NCBI GenBank assembly: GCA_003482405.1
Contig: DMZB01000171.1
Span: 1 to 8,183 of the forward strand
Reading direction: 5' to 3'
From: Lactobacillus sp.
Lineage (GTDB): Bacteria; Bacillota; Bacilli; Lactobacillales; Lactobacillaceae
DNA: 8,183 nt
Numbering within the stretch: position 1 is the stretch's first letter; each line of letters opens with the position of its first letter. The notes beneath the pieces were generated by a model. That model saw only the letters and a program-made list of their open reading frames with translations, was not told the origin of the DNA and made no database searches. This document shows, one piece after another, positions 1 to 5,334 of this stretch. The position numbers and the translations under genes are program-made.

Positions 1-55
1 GTTATATTACATTGACAAACACACAAAAACGGGCATCAATTTGCGTTGAAAGCAC

Positions 56-91
56 AAAAAAGAGTGATTTTAGATTATCCAAAATCACCCT
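56..91 (-). terminator. Rho-independent terminator downstream of argS
   Basis: Read on the minus strand, an 11-base-pair stem (arms 91-81 and 71-61, one G-U pair) encloses a 9-base loop and runs directly into a tract of six T (61-56). It lies about 94 bases after the argS stop codon and is the first convincing terminator after that gene. In the + direction the hairpin is followed only by TTCTT, so any action on transcripts from the left would be weak. The rest of 1-184 shows no gene or convincing promoter; a 9-codon frame overlapping the hairpin is treated under findings. Confidence 0.85.
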
Positions 92-184
92 TCTTAAAGT
101 TCATTTTTGCCTTTTACTAACACGCAATATAAACAACTTTGAAAATAGGAAATGCTGTTAACATCGGTTTGTGCAGAAATCTTA

Positions 185-1873
185 TTACATCTCATCAGGT
201 GCTTGCACACCCAATAATCTGAGTCCTTCTGTCAGAACCACACTCACACTCTTAACTAACGCTAAACGACCCTCTAAGGCATCGTCCTTAGTCAAGATTT
301 TAGTGTTTCCATAGTATTTATTAAACGCTTGTGCTAAGTGAATCGTATATTTGGCAACAACTGACGGTTCATGTTTGTCGTTGGCTTCTTTAACAATCTG
401 AGGAAAGTCATCTAACAACTTAATCGTGTCCCATGCATTAGGATCCGTCAGTGTGTAACCTTCAGTATTCAACGTTACTCCAGCCTTGTTCAACAAACTC
501 TTAGCACGAACGTTGGTATATTGAACATACGGACCAGTGTCACCCTCGAACTTCAGCACTTCTTCCAAGTTAAAGTCGATATTTAAGATTCGTTCATTCT
601 TAAGATCATCGAAGACAACCGCACCAACACCAACTTGACGTGCTACTTCATCCTTATTCTTTAGATCAGGGTTCTTACTTTCAATTTGCTTTTTAGCTAA
701 TGCAATTGAATCATTCAAAACTTCTTCAAGCAGGACAATCCGGCCTGAACGTGTCGAAAGTTTCTTCCCGTTAACCGTGATCAAACCAAACGGAATGTGT
801 TCCATACGTTCGGCTGATTTAAAGCCCATTTTAAGCAAAACAGCCTTAACTTGTTTGAAGTAATAAGTCTGTTCACTACCCACAACGTACAAATTCTGTG
901 CGAAGTGAAATTCACGTTCACGATAAATACCGGTTGCTAAGTCACGGGTGATGTACAGAGTTGCACCGTCACTTTTCAGAATTAACGCAGGGTTGAGGTT
1001 GTATTCATCAAGGTTAACAATTTCGGCACCACGAGACTCAATCAGCAGATTTTTGTCCTTAAGGATATCAATGACTTCTTGCATCTTGTCATTGTAAAAT
1101 GCCTCACCATTGTACATGTCAAACTTGACGCCGAGTAAATCATAAACCTTCTGGAATTCTTTCAGTGAGACTTCACTAAACCACTTCCAGAGACGATTAG
1201 CTTCCTCATCACCATCTTCAAGCTTCTTAAACCACTCACGCGCCTCATCATCCAGTTCAGGATGTTCAACGTCCTCCTTATGGAATTTAACGTAATAGGC
1301 CACTAAATTGGTGATTGGGTCTTTACGAACATCAGCTTCATTCCCCCACTTTTTATAAGCGGTAATTAGCTTACCAAACTGTGTGCCCCAGTCGCCCAAA
1401 TGATTATCTTTAATTGGGTGATAGCCACGTTTGGTCAATAAATTAGCAATCGAGTTCCCAATCACTGTTGACCGCAAGTGTCCCATTGACATTGGCTTGG
1501 CAATGTTCGGCGAAGACATGTCGATTGGCACATTACCGCCGTGACCTTCATCGTAATCACCATAGTGCGATCCCTGTGATAGGATTGCGCTCATAACATC
1601 GTTAGCATATGCGCTTTTATCGAGGAAAAAGTTAATGTAGGGACCAGCTTGGACAACTTTTTCAAATTGGCTTTGGTCAATTTTCTCAACGACTTCGGCA
1701 GCAATGTCATTAGGTGCACGATGCATACTTTTTGCCAGTGTAAACGTCGGAAATGCCAAATCACCCATTTTGGAAGTCTTCGGTGTTTCAATTAGATCCT
1801 TAATCTTTTCTGTCGTTAACGTACCGTCTAAAGGTGCTGTTAACGCATCTGCCACTTGTTGTTTATAATCCAT
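185..1873 (-). CDS. argS: Arginyl-tRNA synthetase
   Basis: Cytoplasmic class I aminoacyl-tRNA synthetase that attaches arginine to tRNA-Arg using ATP. Numbering is for the 562-residue protein starting at 1873. The N-terminal ArgRS-specific (Add-1-like) domain spans roughly residues 1-105. The family signature SSPNIAKP leads into MSMGHLRST (about 128-136), the HIGH-equivalent motif with Ser in place of the first His, a variant I believe also occurs in streptococcal ArgRS. KLSTRSG (about 371-377) takes the place of KMSKS, as usual in ArgRS, which lacks a canonical KMSKS. The C-terminal DALR anticodon-binding domain starts near GPYVQYTNVRA (about 447). Length is normal and no frameshift is seen. 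An in-frame ATG nine bases upstream (1882) overlaps the ribosome site, whereas the ATG at 1873 has AAAGGA eight bases before it, so 1873 is preferred. Expression is governed by the T-box leader upstream. The location beside ADI-type genes leaves open that this is a second argS copy, as reported for argS2 near the arc genes of Oenococcus. Confidence 0.97.
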   Translation of the reverse strand: MDYKQQVADALTAPLDGTLTTEKIKDLIETPKTSKMGDLAFPTFTLAKSMHRAPNDIAAEVVEKIDQSQFEKVVQAGPYINFFLDKSAYANDVMSAILSQGSHYGDYDEGHGGNVPIDMSSPNIAKPMSMGHLRSTVIGNSIANLLTKRGYHPIKDNHLGDWGTQFGKLITAYKKWGNEADVRKDPITNLVAYYVKFHKEDVEHPELDDEAREWFKKLEDGDEEANRLWKWFSEVSLKEFQKVYDLLGVKFDMYNGEAFYNDKMQEVIDILKDKNLLIESRGAEIVNLDEYNLNPALILKSDGATLYITRDLATGIYREREFHFAQNLYVVGSEQTYYFKQVKAVLLKMGFKSAERMEHIPFGLITVNGKKLSTRSGRIVLLEEVLNDSIALAKKQIESKNPDLKNKDEVARQVGVGAVVFDDLKNERILNIDFNLEEVLKFEGDTGPYVQYTNVRAKSLLNKAGVTLNTEGYTLTDPNAWDTIKLLDDFPQIVKEANDKHEPSVVAKYTIHLAQAFNKYYGNTKILTKDDALEGRLALVKSVSVVLTEGLRLLGVQAPDEM

Positions 1874-1881
1874 AGTCTCCA

Positions 1882-1887
1882 TCCTTT
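1882..1887 (-). promoter_or_regulatory. argS ribosome binding site that fixes the start codon
   Basis: AAAGGA (1887-1882, minus strand) lies eight bases before the ATG at 1873-1871. The longer reading begins with the ATG at 1882-1880, which shares its A with this ribosome site and so would have no spacing. This supports the 562-residue protein beginning MDYKQQ. Confidence 0.75.
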
Positions 1888-1888
1888 C

Positions 1889-1939
1889 AAAAAAACTCGT
1901 CTCTCTCCATGATTAATAATCATGAAAAGAGACGAGTTT
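1889..1939 (-). terminator. T-box leader terminator before argS
   Basis: On the minus strand, arms 1939-1918 and 1914-1893 form 22 consecutive pairs (two are G-U) closed by a 3-base ATT loop, with seven T at 1895-1889. This is the default-off structure of the T-box attenuator. Its base (1937-1934) is shared with the antiterminator. It may also stop read-through from the permease gene upstream, which has no terminator of its own in the short gap before the argS promoter. Confidence 0.93.
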
Positions 1940-2098
1940 GCCCGCGGTACCACTCTAATTGATAAAATCCACTCATTCGATATTTAACTATTATTCTGGA
2001 GAACACGCCTTCAGGTATCTTTAACGTCAGGCTCTCATCATCCCTGACTCGCTTTGGTTAAAAAATCCCCTACTACTTTCCCGTCATCAAATATAACA
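1889..2098 (-). promoter_or_regulatory. T-box riboswitch leader of argS (tRNA-Arg-sensing)
   Basis: Transcription-attenuation leader that senses uncharged tRNA; when tRNA-Arg is uncharged the antiterminator forms and argS is transcribed. The conserved T-box AGAGTGGTACCGCGG is at 1956-1942. Upstream, Stem I is visible: TTTAAC (2062-2057) pairs with GTTAAA (2025-2020), and GTCAGG (2048-2043) pairs with CCTGAC (2031-2026) around an apical loop containing GATGATGAGA, preceded by the AGCGAG bulge typical of the family. A possible lower helix is GGGAA (2082-2078) with TTCTC (2003-1999). The internal loop has AGTA on the 5' side and TGAAGGCGTG on the 3' side, a specifier-loop arrangement. The candidate specifier is CGT (2007-2005, Arg); it overlaps GGC (Gly), but the variable T in TGGT would pair with discriminator A73, fitting tRNA-Arg rather than the U73 of bacterial tRNA-Gly. 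GAGT (1955-1952) can pair with ACTC (1937-1934), which also belongs to the terminator arm, so the two folds are mutually exclusive. The 5' end is estimated from the predicted promoter. Confidence 0.95.
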
Positions 2099-2103
2099 AC
2101 TGC

Positions 2104-2133
2104 ATAATACCAAACTCGGACTTTAAAAAGCAA
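2104..2133 (-). promoter_or_regulatory. Probable sigma-A promoter of the argS T-box transcript
   Basis: TTGCTT (2133-2128) and TATTAT (2109-2104) on the minus strand are separated by 18 bases and sit just after the permease stop codon. Initiation would fall near 2098-2096, immediately before the 5' strand of Stem I, which is the position a T-box promoter should have. Both hexamers match the consensus imperfectly, so the call rests partly on placement. Confidence 0.55.
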
Positions 2134-2141
2134 ATTCTTTT

Positions 2142-3620
2142 TTAGTCATGATTCTTTATTTTTAATTCGTCGTCCCGAATTGTTGAGTGTAAATCAACCT
2201 GTTTCAACGGTATTAGCTTGGTTTTGTAACGAATCTTGTAGTAGAAAAACAAGATTAAAAATAATGGAATACTCATGTAGGTGACAGCAATTGCCATCCA
2301 GTCAAAATTAGCAAACGACTTTAAATTTTGACCCACAATTACCAAAATACATAAGACAAAGGCAAGTAATGGACCAAACGGGAACAATTTGGCGTGATAC
2401 CTCAGTTCGTTCAATGTGTGCCCTTGCTTAATAAAGGCCCGTCTAAACCGATAATGTGAGACAGCAATTCCAATCCACGCGATAAAACCAGTCAACCCAC
2501 TCGCCGAAACTAAGAATAAATACAACTTTGGCCCAAAAAAACTCGTTAAAAAGGTCAACGCCGAGATCAGAGTTGTCAGCAGTAATGAAAAGAATGGAAT
2601 ACCACGACTGTTGGTTAAACTAAACGGCTTAGCCGCGTACCCTTGTAATGACATTGAGTACAGCATGCGCGTTGATGCGTACATTCCTGAATTTGCACTG
2701 GAAATAACTGAGGTTAAAATCACTGCGTTCATGATGCTTGCAGCGCCAGCTAAGCCAGCCCGTTGAAAGACAACCGTAAACGGACTGATCGCAATATCTT
2801 TGGCTGACGACCCAAGTAATGTGGGACTCGTATATGGAATAATCAACGAGATGACAAGAATCGAGAAAATAGAAAAGATCAGAATTCGCCAAAACACTTG
2901 ATGAATCGCCTTGGGAATGCTTTTCTCGGGCGTAGCTGATTCGCCGGCAGTAATTCCAATCAACTCAGTGCCTTGAAAGGAAAATCCAGCCACTACGAAA
3001 ACACTCAGTATTCCTGGAATACCATTCACAAACGGACCATTCTTGTAGTTCCAATATTTCAAACCAGTGCCTTTGCCACCCATGATGCCAATAATACTCA
3101 TCAATCCGATTACAAGGAAAATAATGACCGTTACCACCTTGATGATGGCTAACCAATACTCCGTTTCACCAAACGATGACACAGATATCGCATTGATTGT
3201 AAAAATCAATATAAGTGCAATGACACTGAAAATCCAGCCAGGTACATTTGGTAGCCAGAAATGCATAATCAGGGAAACTGTACTAATGTCAACAGCTACC
3301 GTAATTGCCCAGTTAAACCAATAATTCCAACCCATCGCAAATCCCAGTGCCGGGTCAACAAACCTTGTCGCATAGGCCGCAAATGAGCCAGAGACAGGCA
3401 AATAGGTTGCCATTTCGCCCAGACTTGTCATCAAAAAATACACCATAATGCCAATGGCTGTGTACGCAACCAGAGCACCACCTGGACCAGCCATCGAAAT
3501 TGCAGAGCCACTTGCAACAAAAAGCCCAGTTCCAATGCTACCGCCTAAGGCAATCATCGATAAATGACGCGTCTTTAGTGTTCGTTTCATTTTATGGTTC
3601 GCAGGGTCTGCCATGTTCAT
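2142..3620 (-). CDS. lysP: LysP-type amino acid permease (APC superfamily)
   Basis: Integral membrane transporter of the amino acid transporter (AAT) family within the APC superfamily, expected to import a basic amino acid with protons. E. coli LysP is lysine-specific, and here lysine, arginine or another cationic substrate is possible. The 492-residue protein has about 12 hydrophobic segments. Family marks are GGSIGTGLF in the first membrane segment (residues 26-34), GFSFQGTELIGITAGES (212-228), VFWRIL, ISLIIPYT, ISPFTVVFQ, SANSGMYASTRML (308-320) and GFIAWIGIAVSHYRFRR. From memory of the E. coli LysP sequence the stretch from about 218 to 400 is very close to it. The start ATG overlaps the stop of the gene before it as ATGA (3620-3617), implying coupled translation. 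GAGG lies four bases before this ATG, and an alternative ATG at 3614 also has AAGGA upstream, so the start is uncertain by two codons. No terminator is seen after the stop; the argS promoter begins about nine bases later. Confidence 0.9.
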   Translation of the reverse strand: MNMADPANHKMKRTLKTRHLSMIALGGSIGTGLFVASGSAISMAGPGGALVAYTAIGIMVYFLMTSLGEMATYLPVSGSFAAYATRFVDPALGFAMGWNYWFNWAITVAVDISTVSLIMHFWLPNVPGWIFSVIALILIFTINAISVSSFGETEYWLAIIKVVTVIIFLVIGLMSIIGIMGGKGTGLKYWNYKNGPFVNGIPGILSVFVVAGFSFQGTELIGITAGESATPEKSIPKAIHQVFWRILIFSIFSILVISLIIPYTSPTLLGSSAKDIAISPFTVVFQRAGLAGAASIMNAVILTSVISSANSGMYASTRMLYSMSLQGYAAKPFSLTNSRGIPFFSLLLTTLISALTFLTSFFGPKLYLFLVSASGLTGFIAWIGIAVSHYRFRRAFIKQGHTLNELRYHAKLFPFGPLLAFVLCILVIVGQNLKSFANFDWMAIAVTYMSIPLFLILFFYYKIRYKTKLIPLKQVDLHSTIRDDELKIKNHD

Positions 3621-4099
3621 CCTTCCTCAACCGTGGGTAAAACATCATGCGCACGGCCACTAACTGTTGCCACTTTGAGGTCGTACACCTTCAAATCAGG
3701 TGTTTCATTTTGATAGGTGCGTTTAAAGTGCTCACGGGAAAAATCAGTACCAATATATTTTTTTACCGTAGCCACCATCGCTACCTTTGTCTGTGGATCA
3801 GCAAACGCAACCGGTGCAATTTGTCCCTCCACGATGACACTCTGATATCGTAGTGTGAATTCAGGTTGATCAACGGCCACATTAGTCACAACGACAAATT
3901 TTGCCCGTGGCGCTGTTTCAAGCATCTTACTTAAAGATTTATTGCGGTTCCCGTGCAGATAAATATGTTCACCTGCTTCATCGGTCGCATAAACCAAAGG
4001 ATACGTCTGAACATCCCCATGATAAATAAAACTCAGCACACCATATTTGCCTGCTTTTAAAAGGCGAACTGCTAACTGTTTCGAAATTTCGTGACTCAT
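3617..4099 (-). CDS. Nim-like / pyridoxamine 5'-phosphate oxidase-family flavin-fold protein
   Basis: A 160-residue protein resembling the Pyridox_ox_2 / NimA-like group of the split-barrel FMN-binding superfamily. What is visible: an N-terminal helix, then GKYGVLSFIYHGDVQTYPLVYATD (about 17-40, described here in pieces: GVLSF, then YPLVYATD 33-40), the characteristic IYLHGNRNKSL (46-56) where FMN phosphate contacts usually fall, and YQSVIVEGQI (85-94) in the barrel. Members bind FMN or similar cofactors in the cytoplasm; the substrate of this one cannot be read from sequence, and the name does not imply vitamin B6 synthesis. It starts 14 bases after argR, with GGAGG four bases before the ATG, and its stop codon overlaps the start of the permease gene, so it should be co-expressed with the regulator and permease. 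Why a flavin-fold protein sits in an arginine/lysine operon is unknown. There is no signal peptide or membrane segment. Confidence 0.83.
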   Translation of the reverse strand: MSHEISKQLAVRLLKAGKYGVLSFIYHGDVQTYPLVYATDEAGEHIYLHGNRNKSLSKMLETAPRAKFVVVTNVAVDQPEFTLRYQSVIVEGQIAPVAFADPQTKVAMVATVKKYIGTDFSREHFKRTYQNETPDLKVYDLKVATVSGRAHDVLPTVEEG

Positions 4100-4113
4100 A
4101 ATGCCTCCAAGGT

Positions 4114-4566
4114 TTATTTCATTAACGCTCGAATACGGCCTGCAAAGACCTCTGCATCATGTTTGTCCTTCGTCAGTACCCACATGTTGTCATAACCTGC
4201 AAGTGTGCTAACAACTTCAGGGAATGCTGAACGATCAATTAAGTCAGAAATTGAATCCGTCCAGTATGGCACCGTGCGAACAACGACAATAAAGTCATTA
4301 ATAATGACGTCGGTAACCTCGTCACGAATTTCAACAGACAATTCATTGCTTGGATCCGCCTTCACCGACTGCTGTGCAAAGTAGCGCAGCTTGGTTTGTG
4401 GATCCATAATTTTACCCACTCGTAACGCCTGTAAATCACGTGATAATGTCGCCATTGCGACACTGATTCCGCGGTCTGCTAAAACGTTCTTAAGGGCTGT
4501 AATACTATTGATCTTCTGAGAATGAATGACTTTTAGAATTTCTGTTTGACGATCTTCACGTTTCAT
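4114..4566 (-). CDS. argR: ArgR/AhrC-family arginine regulator with divergent ligand site
   Basis: Cytoplasmic DNA-binding regulator; family members are hexamers that use arginine as corepressor or coactivator to control biosynthetic and ADI genes. The 150-residue length is typical. The N-terminal winged helix (about 1-70) carries the recognition segment TLSRDLQALRVGKI (40-53), matching the family SRD signature. The C-terminal oligomerisation/arginine domain (about 80-150) is recognisable as VVVRTVP...ISDLIDRSAFPEVVSTLAGYDN, but the usual PGNAQ-type motif after T-x-P reads PYWTD (100-104), and the usual GTxxGDDT motif reads STLAGYDN (120-127), with Tyr125 in place of the first of two arginine-binding aspartates. 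Arginine sensing may therefore be weak or need a partner paralogue, as described for ArgR/AhrC pairs in Lactococcus. AAGGACG precedes the start at a normal distance. It lies 16 bases after the Crp/Fnr gene and 14 before the flavin-fold gene. A second, canonical ArgR elsewhere in the genome would be expected. Confidence 0.93.
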   Translation of the reverse strand: MKREDRQTEILKVIHSQKINSITALKNVLADRGISVAMATLSRDLQALRVGKIMDPQTKLRYFAQQSVKADPSNELSVEIRDEVTDVIINDFIVVVRTVPYWTDSISDLIDRSAFPEVVSTLAGYDNMWVLTKDKHDAEVFAGRIRALMK

Positions 4567-4582
4567 TTTTTATCGTCCTTAA

Positions 4583-5263
4583 TTATGAATTTAGAAATGT
4601 GATTCTTTTGTGAACATAACTAATTCGATGATCATCAATTAGACCACTAACCACTGAACTAGCTGTTTCACGGGTAGTCGCGCTAACCTGGGCTAACTCA
4701 ATCAGTGTCAGCGGATAGTCAATATGTCGTTGACCATCGTCTGTATCATGACCTAACTGATTTCCTAGAATCGACAATGCGTGACGGACGCGATCGCTCG
4801 CTGAAGAGGTCACCATATTTTGCAACTGGTCCTCATTTTGACTAATAATTTGGCCCATTTCTTGTATAACGAGTTCCATCATTGCATTATTTTGACGCAG
4901 TAGAATTTCAATCGTCGACATCGAAAATACGGCAATTGTTATCTTTGTCATGGCTCGAACCGTGTACGAATATTCCTCATCTTGAAACAGTCCCCGATAA
5001 GGAAAGCCGTGATCCTTATTCACATATTCGTAGTAATTAAATTCGCCGTCTTCATCAAAGCGCTCCGTTCTGACAATCCCATCAATCAAGAAATAAAACT
5101 TGTCCCGTTTGTCGCCTTGGTCATATAATGCCTGACCCTTGGCATATTTTTTGAAAACGACATCTTGTGCAAAAATCTGCATTTCATTTTCAGTAAACTT
5201 TGAAAATTCTGGCTTTGTCTGCAACATCGCCATATATTTTGGATAGTCAGAGTGTGGAACCAT
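4583..5263 (-). CDS. Crp/Fnr-family transcriptional regulator (ArcR/Flp-like by context)
   Basis: A 226-residue regulator with the standard two-domain plan: a cyclic-nucleotide-binding-like beta barrel (about 20-115, including GQALYDQGDKRDKFYFLIDG), a long dimerisation helix (about 117-160) and a C-terminal helix-turn-helix (about 183-215) with LIELAQVSATTRETASSVVSGL as its two helices, shown here as LIELAQVSATT followed by RETASSVVSGL. It contains no cysteine, so it cannot hold an FNR-type iron-sulfur cluster or use a thiol switch. The cAMP-pocket motif of true CRP is not evident (the region reads FPYRGLFQDEEYSYTVRAM), so its signal is unknown. ADI loci of lactic acid bacteria often carry such a gene (arcR, flp), required for arc operon activation, which suggests the same job here. 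An ATG at 5275 extends the frame by four codons but is part of the ribosome site GGAGG (5273-5269), which is five bases from the ATG at 5263; the latter is preferred. argR follows 16 bases downstream. Confidence 0.9.
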   Translation of the reverse strand: MVPHSDYPKYMAMLQTKPEFSKFTENEMQIFAQDVVFKKYAKGQALYDQGDKRDKFYFLIDGIVRTERFDEDGEFNYYEYVNKDHGFPYRGLFQDEEYSYTVRAMTKITIAVFSMSTIEILLRQNNAMMELVIQEMGQIISQNEDQLQNMVTSSASDRVRHALSILGNQLGHDTDDGQRHIDYPLTLIELAQVSATTRETASSVVSGLIDDHRISYVHKRITFLNS

Positions 5264-5268
5264 AAGCG

Positions 5269-5273
5269 CCTCC
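5269..5273 (-). promoter_or_regulatory. Ribosome binding site that fixes the Crp/Fnr start
   Basis: GGAGG (5273-5269, minus strand) lies five bases before the ATG at 5263-5261. The longer reading starts at the ATG 5275-5273, whose G is the first base of this ribosome site and which has no good site of its own upstream. The protein therefore most likely begins MVPHSDYPKY. Confidence 0.8.
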
Positions 5274-5283
5274 ATCGAATATC

Positions 5284-5301
5284 ATTCAGCCAAATTCAGC
5301 C
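5284..5301. repeat. Two ATTCAGCC copies with 10-base period before the Crp/Fnr gene
   Basis: On the + strand ATTCAGCC occurs at 5284-5291 and again at 5294-5301, exactly 10 bases apart and so on the same face of the helix. GAAT stands on both sides (5277-5280 and 5302-5305), so the block contains several ATTC/GAAT half-sites resembling the halves of ArgR boxes. No full box with the standard spacing is present. It lies 20-40 bases upstream of the preferred Crp/Fnr start and could be an operator, but chance cannot be excluded. Confidence 0.4.
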
Positions 5302-5334
5302 GAATGCATCTATTATTCTTTGGTGCCTAAGCAC

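Noticed and set aside
12..40. TTGACA on the + strand at 12-17, a perfect -35 box.
   Set aside because: No acceptable -10 hexamer follows at 16-18 bases (ATCAAT at best), and there is no + strand gene to its right.
1910..1926. Perfect 17-base palindrome CATGATTATTAATCATG, resembling an ArgR or FNR operator.
   Set aside because: It is the apical part of the T-box terminator hairpin, which fully explains the symmetry, and its half-site spacing is one base off for both ArgR (needs TGNAT-4-ATNCA) and FNR (needs TTGAT-4-ATCAA).
3612..3614. Alternative permease start two codons downstream.
   Set aside because: AAGGA precedes it at a usable distance, but GAGG suits the upstream ATG and the ATGA stop-start overlap is a common coupling arrangement. 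Not resolved; the upstream start was kept.
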